Assembly (NCBI GenBank): GCA_964492895.1
Contig: CAZBLR010000011.1
Span: forward strand, 1-56,325
DNA: 56,325 nt
Direction of reading: 5' to 3'
Origin: DATLWN01 sp964492895
GTDB lineage: Bacteria > Pseudomonadota > Zetaproteobacteria > Mariprofundales > Mariprofundaceae
The position numbers and the translations under genes are program-made. Below are positions 43,528 through 51,874 of this stretch, one piece after another. The notes beneath the pieces were generated by a model that worked only from the letters and a program-made list of their open reading frames with translations, did no database searches and had not been told where the DNA came from. The stretch's first letter is position 1. Each line of letters opens with the position of its first letter.

Positions 43528-44190
43528 TCATGCCATCCCCTGCACGGCCTGTGCCTGCAGCACCAGCGTGCGGTCGAAATGCACGCCGGACCCCTCGTGC
43601 TCGGTCGAGGTCAGGTACAACAGCCCCGAACCCAGTTGCTGCAAGGCCTCGATGGCCAGGTCCCGGAAATGCATCTGCCGCTCCGGCGACATCCCCACAT
43701 GAATCTCCTGTGCCACAATAATGGCCGGATGCATCAACATGCAACGCCCGAGGCTCAGCAGGGCGTGCGTATAGTTGGAGCGCTCCCCGGCCTGTTCATC
43801 CAGAACATCCCACAGCCCGAGAAAATCGGCCACCGCCTCCACCTCCTGTTCCGCTCTGGCGATCCGCGCCGCATCCCCATGATACAGGAAGGGCAACAGC
43901 AGATTCTCACGCAGGCTCAGATTGGCCAGCAAGCCCCGGCGCCGGATCATGATGCCGACGCGGGCATGGAACGCGGGCGTATCGGACCGGAACTTGCCCT
44001 GGCCCGTCTCCAGCCAGACCTGCCAGGCACCGGGTTCGTCACCGGGCGCCACGTCGATGATCCGGTCCATCATCGCGTGCTGGTAGGCCTCTTCCATGAT
44101 CAGCCTCACATGCTCGCCGACGCCGACCGACGCTTCCGCCAATTCGGCATCCCACAGCCGCTGCTTGCGCCACCACAGGGCCTCACGCAT
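43528..44190 (-). CDS. ABC ATPase-like subunit without Walker motifs (MlaF position)
   Basis: A 220-residue protein at the place of MlaF. The middle and C-terminus follow the ABC pattern: NLSLRENLLLPFLYHGD resembles the Q-loop region, LGRCMLMHPAIIVAQEI fits the stretch after the signature and Walker B, and GMSP resembles GLDP. The Walker A region instead reads LIMEEAYQHAMMD with no GxxGxGK. The signature reads NYTHAL rather than LSGGQ, and Walker B reads VAQEI instead of FDEP, with Gln in place of the Asp. It therefore probably does not hydrolyse ATP by the usual route. The frame is unbroken and overlap-free, so it looks conserved rather than decayed. Confidence 0.7.
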   Translation of the reverse strand: MREALWWRKQRLWDAELAEASVGVGEHVRLIMEEAYQHAMMDRIIDVAPGDEPGAWQVWLETGQGKFRSDTPAFHARVGIMIRRRGLLANLSLRENLLLPFLYHGDAARIARAEQEVEAVADFLGLWDVLDEQAGERSNYTHALLSLGRCMLMHPAIIVAQEIHVGMSPERQMHFRDLAIEALQQLGSGLLYLTSTEHEGSGVHFDRTLVLQAQAVQGMA

Positions 44191-44199
44191 GCGCGCCCC

Positions 44200-45036
44200 T
44201 CATCCCAGGCTGTTGGCGAGCACGGTCAGCCCGTCCAGGAACAGCACGATCATCAACGACCCCAGCACTCCGTAGGTGGCGCGCACCGGGATCTGGTTGG
44301 GGTTGTCGCCGACCCGGCCCGCCTGGTCCAGCAGCATGCCGCAGGCGAGCAGGGGATAGACGAGCCCCTTGGCCGCCATCATCAGCAATTCCGTCAGGGT
44401 CGTCCCCTGACGCACATCGATCAGGTATTCGCCGAAATTCAGGGTATAGGTCCACGACACCACGAGCCCCCCGACCCACAGGGCGAGGGCGACGAACATG
44501 AAGGTCAGGATCAGCCCGCACAGGGCGAAGGCCATCATGCGCGGCCAGAACAGGTATTCCTGGCAGCTGATGCCGAGGCTGCGCAGCAGCAGATCCTCGC
44601 CGCGGATATGCATGGTGCCGACCTCGGTGACCACGGCGACCCCGGAGCGGGCGAGCAGGAACACCGCGATGATCAGCGGCGCCATCTCCTGCACCAGCAC
44701 ACCGTTGACCAGCCGCCCGATCAGGGACAGATCACCGATCCCCTTGGCGAAGGTCACGATGTTGTACACCGTCAGCACCCCGATGCCGAGGGACAGCAAC
44801 AACACCCACACCAGGCTCTGCACGCCGGTGAAATAGATCTGCCGCACCATCACCGACACCACGGCCGGCCGGTGCAGCCAGCGCAGGCGCAGGCCCGCCG
44901 CCAGCACCGAGACCACGAAATCCAGGAACCGCCATACCCCCCGGGCCAGATGAATGGCCTGGGCCCCTACGCGGTCGGCACGCCAGTTCCATGTCTCCAG
45001 CCAATGGCTGCCCGGTAACTCCCCTCGCTGCTGCAT
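44200..45036 (-). CDS. MlaE-family ABC lipid transporter permease
   Basis: A 278-residue permease. VMVRQIYFTGVQSLVWVLLL, LVQEMAPLIIAVFLLARSG and VVTEVGTMHIRGEDLLLRSL are the MlaE core, including the conserved ARSG and E.G.M. It carries a longer N-terminal extension than E. coli MlaE. ATG 45036 has AAAGAG before it; ATG 45060 is possible. It heads the Mla-like string and is divergent from ppiD. Confidence 0.9.
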   Translation of the reverse strand: MQQRGELPGSHWLETWNWRADRVGAQAIHLARGVWRFLDFVVSVLAAGLRLRWLHRPAVVSVMVRQIYFTGVQSLVWVLLLSLGIGVLTVYNIVTFAKGIGDLSLIGRLVNGVLVQEMAPLIIAVFLLARSGVAVVTEVGTMHIRGEDLLLRSLGISCQEYLFWPRMMAFALCGLILTFMFVALALWVGGLVVSWTYTLNFGEYLIDVRQGTTLTELLMMAAKGLVYPLLACGMLLDQAGRVGDNPNQIPVRATYGVLGSLMIVLFLDGLTVLANSLG

Positions 45037-45194
45037 AGGCTCTTTATAGGCTCTCGCCATGCAAACGCAAGCATTGGCATGCCTGGAAAACAGGGTCGGA
45101 AAGGACGCTGTTTGCTTGCGCCGCCACACGCCCTTGAGTAGCGTCCGCTGTCCATTCAAGGCCATGCCGGCCAGCCAGTAAACCGGGGAAACTC

Positions 45195-47111
45195 ATGCTC
45201 GAAACCATGCGCACTCACGCCCAGTCCTGGATCGCCAAGCTGATCCTGTGGGCCATCGTCCTGTCCTTCGGCCTGTGGGGCATCGGCGATTACTTCCTCG
45301 GCAGCCGCGTCGAGACCGTGGCCTCGGTCGACGGCGAACCGATCCACGACCCGGAGTTCGCACAGGCCTACGAACGGGCGACGAACAGTTACCGCGCCGT
45401 ATTCGGCAAGCAGTTCTCCAAGGAGCTGCTGCGGCAGCTGCACGTGCGCGAAAACACGCTGCAGACGCTGATCAACCGCCGCCTGATCCTGATCGAGGCC
45501 CACAAGCTGGGCCTGGTCACGCCGGCCAGCGCCGTGCTGCACGAGGTGGAGCTCGACCCGGCCTTCCAGAACAACGGCAGCTTCGATCCGACGCGCTACC
45601 GCATCATGACCCAGCGCATGGGGTTCCGTTCCCCGCAGGAGTATGAAGCCCAGTTGAAGGTCGACCTGCTGGCGACCTCGCTGGAAAAGAGCATCATGGA
45701 TTCGGCCCCGGTCAGCGAGGCTGACATCCGCGCCGGCTTCGAGCACAAGTTCGAAAAGCGCGTGATCGCCGCTGTCGTTGTCGAGCCCGACAAGTTCGAC
45801 ACCAAGGTCAAGGTCTCCGATGCCGAGGTCAAAGCGTATTACGAGGCGCACAAGAACGACTATCGCTCGCCGCTGCGCCTGCAGATGCTGGCCGTGGATA
45901 TCGACCCCGAGGCCGTCGCCAAGGGCATCACCGTCGACGATGGCGAGCTGCAACGCTACTACGACAAGCACAAGGCCGACTTCATGCAGCCGGAGCAGCG
46001 GCAGGCCCGCCAGATCCTGATCCGCGTCAGCCCCACGGCCAGCAAGGCCGTGCGCACCGCTGCGCGCAAGAAGATCGAGGCCATCCAGACCAAATTGAAA
46101 ACCGGTGCCGACTTTGCCACATTGGCCAGGAAGGATTCCCAGGACAAGTCGACGGCCGCCCAGGGCGGCGAGCTCGGCTGGTTCACGAAGGGGACGCTGG
46201 CAACCGACCTCGACAAGGCCGCATTCTCGATGAAGCCGGGCCAGATCAGCGACATCGTCGAGACGCCGTTCGGCTACCACCTGATCCAGCTGGAGGGCAT
46301 CAAACCGGCGGCAGCGAAGCCCTTCGCCGAGGTCAAGGACAAGATCCGCAACGACCTCGTCCAGTCGAAGGCCAGGGACGAGGCCTACAAGCTCTCGCAG
46401 GATCTTGACGATGCGCTGGGCAGGATGCCCGAGCTGAAGGATGCGGCAGCCTCCCTGAATCTGCCCGTGCAACCCATCGGCCCGATCAGCGTTAAACAGG
46501 TCATGACCAACAAGCTGCTGGCCAGCGACCCCGACCTTCGCGCCAAGGCCCTGGCCATGAAGCCGGGTGATCCGGTGGACGTGCTGGATCTCGCCGACGG
46601 CCACTACGCCGCGGTGGAAGTGACCAAGCGCCTGGAACCGGCGGTGCTGCCGTTCGATGCGGTGGCCGCAAGGGTTCGGGCCGATGCCGAGCAGGCCGCC
46701 GCCGAAAAGATGGCGCTGGACACCGCCGAGAAGCTGCTGCATGACAGCGCCGGCAAGACGGTGGACCAGATCGCCCAGGCATCCGGCCAGCCGAAATTCC
46801 TGTCCAAGCCCGTGCGCAGCAACGGCGACGGCGACACCGCCTCTTGGCTGACGTCCGCCGTGCTGAGCGCCGCCTTCGCCACGCCCAAGGGGCAGTGGGT
46901 GGATCACCTGATCGAAGTACCGGACGGCCAGGCCCTGGTCAGGATCGAGGACGTCATCGCCCCGGATCAGGCCGAATACGCCAAACAGCATGATGCCATC
47001 GCCCAGGAGGTGACCCGGGCCATGGGTGCCGTGCGCTTCTCACGCTGGATGGCCTCGGTGCGCTCGGAGCATACCATCACCATCAACGCCAAGGCCCTGG
47101 ACCGCTTCTGA
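45195..47111 (+). CDS. ppiD: Periplasmic folding chaperone/peptidyl-prolyl isomerase PpiD
   Basis: A 638-residue protein of standard PpiD length. One N-terminal membrane anchor (WIAKLILWAIVLSFGLWGIG) precedes a SurA_N-like chaperone region and a parvulin domain (QARQILIRVSP, GGELGWFTKGTLATDLDKAA, VETPFGYHLIQLEGI), then a second chaperone segment. It assists outer-membrane and secreted protein folding at the inner membrane. It stands alone, followed by the tRNA-Ala terminator on the other strand. Confidence 0.94.
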   Translation: MLETMRTHAQSWIAKLILWAIVLSFGLWGIGDYFLGSRVETVASVDGEPIHDPEFAQAYERATNSYRAVFGKQFSKELLRQLHVRENTLQTLINRRLILIEAHKLGLVTPASAVLHEVELDPAFQNNGSFDPTRYRIMTQRMGFRSPQEYEAQLKVDLLATSLEKSIMDSAPVSEADIRAGFEHKFEKRVIAAVVVEPDKFDTKVKVSDAEVKAYYEAHKNDYRSPLRLQMLAVDIDPEAVAKGITVDDGELQRYYDKHKADFMQPEQRQARQILIRVSPTASKAVRTAARKKIEAIQTKLKTGADFATLARKDSQDKSTAAQGGELGWFTKGTLATDLDKAAFSMKPGQISDIVETPFGYHLIQLEGIKPAAAKPFAEVKDKIRNDLVQSKARDEAYKLSQDLDDALGRMPELKDAAASLNLPVQPIGPISVKQVMTNKLLASDPDLRAKALAMKPGDPVDVLDLADGHYAAVEVTKRLEPAVLPFDAVAARVRADAEQAAAEKMALDTAEKLLHDSAGKTVDQIAQASGQPKFLSKPVRSNGDGDTASWLTSAVLSAAFATPKGQWVDHLIEVPDGQALVRIEDVIAPDQAEYAKQHDAIAQEVTRAMGAVRFSRWMASVRSEHTITINAKALDRF

Positions 47112-47141
47112 TCATGGACTGCGGACAGCCGTTTCCGGGCA

Positions 47142-47172
47142 CAAAAAAAACCGGGCATGCAACCATGCCCGG
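47142..47172 (-). terminator. Rho-independent terminator of tRNA-Ala
   Basis: CCGGGCATG-CAAC-CATGCCCGG (47151-47172) is a perfect 9-bp hairpin followed on the minus strand by eight Ts (47143-47150). It is placed just after the 3' end of the tRNA and may also stop ppiD transcripts from the other side. Confidence 0.9.
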
Positions 47173-47181
47173 TCTGTTGTA

Positions 47182-47257
<76 letters not shown>

Positions 47258-47264
47258 CTTATGA

Positions 47265-47300
47265 GAACGATCAAGAGAACGATCAAGAGAGCGATCAGAA
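47265..47300. repeat. 12-bp tandem repeat between tRNA-Ala and trpE
   Basis: GAACGATCAAGA occurs twice in tandem (47265-47276, 47277-47288), then a third imperfect unit GAGCGATCAGAA. It lies upstream of the tRNA on its strand and of trpE on the other; effect unknown. Confidence 0.7.
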
Positions 47301-47373
47301 TCGTCGAATGCTCTCGTGAGGGCGCGCATTCAGCCATGCACGCCGCCCGCTGTCAACACTCGGAAATGACGCG

Positions 47374-48804
47374 ATGACCGGCGCAGAATCCTCCTGCCGC
47401 CTGCACGTACGCGTGCGCTCAGCGGACTGCGAAACACCGGTCTCCGCCTTTGCCGCACTGCGCGGCCAGGGCAACTGTTTCCTGTTCGAAAGCGCCGAGG
47501 GCGGCGAGCATTGGGGACGCTACAGCATCATCGGCTTCGACCCGGACACCGTCGCCTACGAGCAGGACGAGGCCCTGCACCTGAGGCGCCGTGACGGCTC
47601 ACGCGAAACGGTGGCCGGCGGCGACATCCTCGCCTGGCTGCGCAGCAGCGTGATCGCCCGTCCGGCCGTCGAGGCCGAGGGCCTGCCGTTCTCCGGCGGC
47701 GCCGTCGGCTATTTCGCCTATGACATCGTGCACCGCTTCGAGCCGACCGGCCGCACCGTGGAGGCCTCATCCGAGCCGGTGGCCGCCTTCATGATCATCG
47801 ACCGCTTCGTGGTCTTCGACAGCCTGCGCGGCGTCATGCACCTGTGCGTGCTGTCGGACGGCGATGCCGCCACGGTGGCATCGCTGCTCGACGGCATCGA
47901 GAAGGCCCTGGACACGGCCCCGCGTCCGGCGCCGCTGCGCCCCGACGCCGCCGGCCGGGCCGAGATGCATCCGAAGGCGCACATGCGCCCGGACCAGTAC
48001 GAGGCCATGGTGGAGAAGGCCAAGCAGTACATCCTGGCCGGCGACATCTTCCAGGTGGTGCTGTCCCAGCGCTTCTCGGCGGATCTCGCCTGCGACCCGC
48101 TGCTGGTCTACCGCGCGGTGCGCCACATCAACCCGTCGCCCTACCTGTTCTACCTGCAGATGGACGACATGGTGCTGGTCGGCTCCTCGCCGGAGATCCT
48201 GGTGCGCAAGTCCGGCAATCGCGCCATCGTACGCCCGATCGCCGGCACCCGCCCGCGCGGCAAGACCGAGGAGGAGGACCTCCGGCTCGAGAAGGAGCTG
48301 TTGGCCGACACCAAGGAGCTGGCCGAGCACGTGATGCTCGTCGATCTCGGGCGCAACGACCTGGGCCGGGTCTGCGAATACGGTTCGGTGGCCGTGCACG
48401 AATCGATGACCATCGAGCGCTATTCGCACGTGATGCACATCGTGTCCGAGGTCGAAGGGCAGCTGCGCCCGGACGTCGACGCCATCGACCTGCTCGCCGC
48501 CACCTTCCCGGCCGGCACCGTCTCCGGCGCCCCGAAGGTGCGGGCGATGCAGATCATCGAGGAACTGGAATCCGAGGACCGCGGCGCCTATGCCGGATGC
48601 GTCGGCTACATCTCGTTCGGGGGCACGCACATGGACACGGCGATCACCATCCGCACCGCCGTGATCCGGCAGGGGCGCATCAGCGTGCAGGCCGGCGCCG
48701 GCATCGTCGCCGATTCCGATCCGGCCTCCGAGCACCGCGAATGCGTCAACAAGGCCATGGCGCTGTTCCGATCCATCGCCCTGGCCGAGGGGCAGCGGTC
48801 GTGA
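47374..48804 (+). CDS. trpE: Anthranilate synthase component I
   Basis: A 476-residue chorismate-binding enzyme. LSQRFSADLACDP, YLFYLQMDDMVLVGSSPEIL, RPIAGTRPRGKTEEED, and AGTVSGAPKVRAMQ are the family motifs, and GYISFGGTHMDTAITIRT closes the site. It makes anthranilate from chorismate with TrpG. Its stop overlaps the trpG start. I see no clear leader peptide or Trp codon run in the 116 bases upstream. Confidence 0.95.
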   Translation: MTGAESSCRLHVRVRSADCETPVSAFAALRGQGNCFLFESAEGGEHWGRYSIIGFDPDTVAYEQDEALHLRRRDGSRETVAGGDILAWLRSSVIARPAVEAEGLPFSGGAVGYFAYDIVHRFEPTGRTVEASSEPVAAFMIIDRFVVFDSLRGVMHLCVLSDGDAATVASLLDGIEKALDTAPRPAPLRPDAAGRAEMHPKAHMRPDQYEAMVEKAKQYILAGDIFQVVLSQRFSADLACDPLLVYRAVRHINPSPYLFYLQMDDMVLVGSSPEILVRKSGNRAIVRPIAGTRPRGKTEEEDLRLEKELLADTKELAEHVMLVDLGRNDLGRVCEYGSVAVHESMTIERYSHVMHIVSEVEGQLRPDVDAIDLLAATFPAGTVSGAPKVRAMQIIEELESEDRGAYAGCVGYISFGGTHMDTAITIRTAVIRQGRISVQAGAGIVADSDPASEHRECVNKAMALFRSIALAEGQRS

Positions 48805-49370
48805 CGACACTGGTCATCGACAACTACGATTCCTTCACCTTCAACCTGGTGCAGTACCTGGGCGAGCTGGGCGAGGTGCCCGAGGTCTTCCGCAACGACC
48901 AGATCACGCTGGACGGGATCGCCGCCATGCACCCGGCGCATATCCTGATCTCGCCTGGCCCGTGCACCCCCGCCGAGGCCGGCATCTCGGTGGATCTGAT
49001 CCGCCGCTTCTCCGGCCAGATCCCCATCCTCGGCGTCTGCCTGGGCCACCAGGCCATGGGCGTGGCCTTCGGCGGCAACGTCATCCGCGCACCGCGCCTG
49101 ATGCACGGCAAGACCAGCCCGATCCACCACGATGGCAGCGGCATCTTCTCGGGGATTCCCTCGCCGTTCACGGCCACGCGCTACCATTCGCTGATCGTCG
49201 AGGAGCCGCTGCCTGAGGAGCTGGTGCGCACGGCCTGGACCGAGGAGGGCGAGCTGATGGGCATGCGCCACCGCGAGCATCCCACCTTCGGCGTGCAGTT
49301 CCACCCGGAATCGATCCTCACCGAGCACGGCCACAAGATGCTGGCCAACTTCCTGCAGTTCCGCGCATGA
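48801..49370 (+). CDS. trpG: Anthranilate synthase glutamine amidotransferase
   Basis: A 189-residue class-I glutaminase. VIDNYDSFTFNLVQYLGELG opens it, the nucleophile is in GVCLGHQAMG, and the His-Glu pair is in FHPESILTEHG. It starts with GTG 48801, overlapping the trpE stop (GTGA). It may also serve p-aminobenzoate synthesis as in many bacteria. A dispersed repeat element follows before trpD. Confidence 0.95.
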   Translation: MTTLVIDNYDSFTFNLVQYLGELGEVPEVFRNDQITLDGIAAMHPAHILISPGPCTPAEAGISVDLIRRFSGQIPILGVCLGHQAMGVAFGGNVIRAPRLMHGKTSPIHHDGSGIFSGIPSPFTATRYHSLIVEEPLPEELVRTAWTEEGELMGMRHREHPTFGVQFHPESILTEHGHKMLANFLQFRA

Positions 49371-49380
49371 ACAAAATCCG

Positions 49381-49516
49381 CACCGCAAAGGGCGCAAAGT
49401 TCCGCAAAGAGATCGATAGGCATCCCCTGGATCGCGGATGCGGCGCATGATCGATGCAAAGCACTCCGGCATGTTCCCCTTTCTTCCTTGGCGCACCTTT
49501 GCGTCCTCTGCGGTAA
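49381..49516. repeat. Dispersed inverted-repeat element, copy A (trpG-trpD)
   Basis: Left arm CACCGCAAAGGGCGCAAAG (from 49381) and right arm CCTTTGCGTCCTCTGCGG-like sequence (49479-49516) are imperfect inverted repeats around a 65-base centre. The element fills the trpG-trpD gap, has no gene, and matches copies B-E in arm sequence. Confidence 0.8.
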
Positions 49517-49537
49517 ACAAACAGGCTGGAGTGCACG

Positions 49538-50578
49538 ATGAGTAACAACGCCATGCAGAACGCCCTGCGCATGCTCCAGGCGGGCACGTCGTTGACCGAG
49601 AGCGAGGCGGAGCAGGTGTTCGCGGCCATCATGGCGGGGGAGGCGACGCCGGCGCAGACCGGGGCCCTGATGATGGGCCTGTCCATCCGCGGCGAAACCC
49701 CCGAGATCGTGGCCGGCGCCGCACGCGCCATGCGCACCGCCGCCACGTCGATCCATCCGAAAACCCATCATCTGCTCGACACCTGCGGCACCGGCGGCAC
49801 CAGCGCCAATGCCGTGCACACCTTCAACGTCTCCACGGCCGTAGCCATCGTCGTCGCCGCCTGCGGCCAGCCGGTGGCCAAGCACGGCAACCGCGCCGTG
49901 TCCTCGCGCTCCGGCAGCGCCGACGTGCTCGAGGCGCTCGGCGTGCGCCTGGACATCCCGCCCGCCAACGTGGCGGACTGCATCGATGCGGTCGGCATCG
50001 GCTTCCTGTTCGCCCCCGGCCACCATCCGGCCATGAAGCATGCCTCCGCCCCCCGCCGCGAGCTGGGCGTGCGCTCCATCTTCAACCTGCTGGGGCCGCT
50101 GACCAACCCGGCCGGAGCCGAGTTCCAGGTATTGGGCGTCTACGACAGCCACAAGCTGGAGCTGATCGCCGGAGCCCTGTCCCGCCTCGGCGTCGAACGG
50201 GCGCTGGTCGTGCACGGGCGCGACGGCATGGACGAGATCACCACCACGACCATCACCGATGCCGTGCTGGTGGAAAGGGACCAGCCACCCCGCCCCTTCG
50301 AGATCGATCCGGCGGCCTTCGGCATCCCGTATGCGGTACCCGAGGCGCTGGCCGGCGGCGATGCGACGGAGAACGCCGCCATCCTCCGGCACATCTTCGC
50401 AGGCCAAGCCGGCGCCGGCCGCGATATCGTGCTGCTGAACGCCGCGGCCGCGCTGTGGATCACCGGCAAGGTCGAGGGTATCCCGCAGGGGCTGGCCATG
50501 GCCGCCGAGGCCATCGATGCGGGCAAGGCGCAGGAAAAGCTCGACCAACTCGTCAGATTCACCAATGGCCAGGCATGA
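49538..50578 (+). CDS. trpD: Anthranilate phosphoribosyltransferase
   Basis: A 346-residue enzyme with DTCGTGGTSANAVHTFNVST for PRPP and KHGNRAVSSRSGSADVLEAL for anthranilate/Mg binding. It transfers the phosphoribosyl group to anthranilate. GGAG lies eight bases before ATG 49538. The stop overlaps the start of the inserted GxxExxY gene. Confidence 0.95.
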   Translation: MSNNAMQNALRMLQAGTSLTESEAEQVFAAIMAGEATPAQTGALMMGLSIRGETPEIVAGAARAMRTAATSIHPKTHHLLDTCGTGGTSANAVHTFNVSTAVAIVVAACGQPVAKHGNRAVSSRSGSADVLEALGVRLDIPPANVADCIDAVGIGFLFAPGHHPAMKHASAPRRELGVRSIFNLLGPLTNPAGAEFQVLGVYDSHKLELIAGALSRLGVERALVVHGRDGMDEITTTTITDAVLVERDQPPRPFEIDPAAFGIPYAVPEALAGGDATENAAILRHIFAGQAGAGRDIVLLNAAAALWITGKVEGIPQGLAMAAEAIDAGKAQEKLDQLVRFTNGQA

Positions 50579-50943
50579 ACCGCGAAGGTCGCAAAGGTTC
50601 GCAAAGAGAGAATGAATTAAGCCGAATTGTACTCGATGCCGCTTTTCAAGTTCATTCCGCCCTCGGCCCCGGACTGCTCGAATCAGCATATGAAAAGCGC
50701 TTGGCCTATGAGCTTGGCAAACAGGGAATTTCGACATCCTCTCAGGTTGAATTGCCGATTATCTACGACAGCAAAAGAATTGATGCCGGATATCGTATCG
50801 ATATGCTGGTGGAAAATCTGGTCATCATAGAACTGAAAGCTGTTGAGCGATTGCTTCCAATCCACGAAGCCCAGCTACTTTCATATCTTCGTCTTGCAAA
50901 GAAACGGCTGGGACTGCTGATCAATTTCAACACATGCCATTAA
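50575..50943 (+). CDS. GxxExxY-family PD-(D/E)XK-like protein in the trp operon
   Basis: A 122-residue protein with GLLESAY at residues 33-39 (the GxxExxY motif). It has a PD-(D/E)XK-type active site pattern: RIDMLVENLVIIELKAV gives Asp76 and Glu86-x-Lys88, followed by QLLSY at 100-104. Such proteins look like small nucleases of the PDDEXK_3 group, but no function is established. The first dozen residues (MNREGRKGSQRE) are encoded by the left arm of the repeat. The coding part is clearly more AT-rich than its neighbours. It begins on the trpD stop (ATGA) and sits between two inverted arms, like cargo of a mobile element. Confidence 0.85.
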   Translation: MNREGRKGSQRENELSRIVLDAAFQVHSALGPGLLESAYEKRLAYELGKQGISTSSQVELPIIYDSKRIDAGYRIDMLVENLVIIELKAVERLLPIHEAQLLSYLRLAKKRLGLLINFNTCH

Positions 50944-51010
50944 AAGGATGGCATCAAAAGGATGGTCAATGACTTTTAACCCTTTGCGTACCTTTGCGTC
51001 CTTGGCGGTG
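50577..51010. repeat. Dispersed inverted-repeat element, copy B, carrying the GxxExxY gene
   Basis: Left arm GAACCGCGAAGGTCGCAAAGG (from 50577, partly coding) and right arm CCTTTGCGTACCTTTGCGTC (50981-51000) plus CTTGGCGG are inverted. Between them is the GxxExxY gene and a short direct repeat AAAAGGATGG (50943-50952, 50957-50966). The right arm reaches to within eight bases of the trpC start. Confidence 0.8.
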
Positions 51011-51017
51011 GAATGAC

Positions 51018-51803
51018 ATGAGTTCGATTCTGAGCGAGATCGCCGACTACAAGCGCCAATGGGTCCGGGAATGCAAGGCCCGCGTGCCCGAATCGGCGCT
51101 GCTGGCCAAGGCGCAAGGCTACTCGCCGCGCCCGTTCGCGGGCGCCCTGGCCGACAGGATCGGCCGCAAGGAGAATGCCGTGATCGCCGAGGTCAAGAAG
51201 GCCTCGCCGTCGAAGGGCGTGATCCGCGAGGATTTCGATCCGGTCGCCATCGCCCGCGCCTATGCGGCGAACGGCGCCACCTGCCTGTCGGTGCTGACCG
51301 ACGAGCGCTTCTTCCAGGGCTCGGATCAGTATCTCGCCGACATCCGGCAGCAGGTGGCGCTGCCCATCCTGCGCAAGGACTTCATGCTCGATCCGTACCA
51401 GGTGCTGGAGGCGCGCGCCATGGGCGCGGACTGCATCCTCGTGATCCTGGCCATGGTCGACGATGCGCTGGCTGCCGAACTGTGCGCTGCCGCGCGCGAG
51501 CAAGGGCTGTCCATCCTGCCCGAGGTGCACAACCGTGCGGAGCTGGAACGGGCGCTGGCACTGGACACGCAGCTCATCGGCATCAACAACCGCGACCTGC
51601 ACAGCTTCGACACGCGTCTGGAGACGACGATCGGGCTGCTGCCGCATATTCCTTCAGATCGCTACGTCATCACCGAATCCGGCATCCATGGCCCCGCGGA
51701 CGTGGCACGCATGAACCAGGCCGGCGTCCACGGCTTCCTGGTCGGCGAATCGCTGATGCGCGCGCCGGATCCCGGCCAGGCGCTGGCTACCCTGCTCGCC
51801 TAG
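51018..51803 (+). CDS. trpC: Indole-3-glycerol-phosphate synthase
   Basis: A 261-residue TIM-barrel enzyme. ENAVIAEVKKASPSKGVIRE, FDPVAIARAYAANGATCLSV, LPILRKDFMLDPYQ, IGINNRDLHSF and VITESGIHGPADVARM are the conserved segments. ATG 51018 gives MSSILSEIADYKRQW; the upstream ATG at 50994 lies in the repeat arm and is unlikely. It is last of the trpEGDC set. Confidence 0.95.
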   Translation: MSSILSEIADYKRQWVRECKARVPESALLAKAQGYSPRPFAGALADRIGRKENAVIAEVKKASPSKGVIREDFDPVAIARAYAANGATCLSVLTDERFFQGSDQYLADIRQQVALPILRKDFMLDPYQVLEARAMGADCILVILAMVDDALAAELCAAAREQGLSILPEVHNRAELERALALDTQLIGINNRDLHSFDTRLETTIGLLPHIPSDRYVITESGIHGPADVARMNQAGVHGFLVGESLMRAPDPGQALATLLA

Positions 51804-51825
51804 CCGGCTCATCGACCCGTCCAAC

Positions 51826-51852
51826 GAAAACGGGGAGGCGCTCGCCTCCCCG
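51826..51852. terminator. Terminator between trpC and the cytochrome-porin gene
   Basis: CGGGGAGGCG-CT-CGCCTCCCCG (51831-51852) is a perfect 10-bp hairpin. On the minus strand it is followed by TTTTCGTT, so it best fits the end of the cytochrome-porin transcript, but the hairpin could slow trp transcripts too. Confidence 0.8.
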
Positions 51853-51874
51853 TCCTCACAGGGTCGATGCCCCC

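Noticed and set aside
43514..44200. A frameshift hiding a Walker A motif in the ATPase-like gene
   Set aside because: The gene fits between the permease stop and the MCE start with no room for a missing N-terminus, and neither alternative frame in this stretch shows a GxxGxGK.
47265..47373. trp attenuator or leader peptide before trpE
   Set aside because: No short frame with neighbouring Trp codons and no terminator/antiterminator pair was found in the 116 bases.
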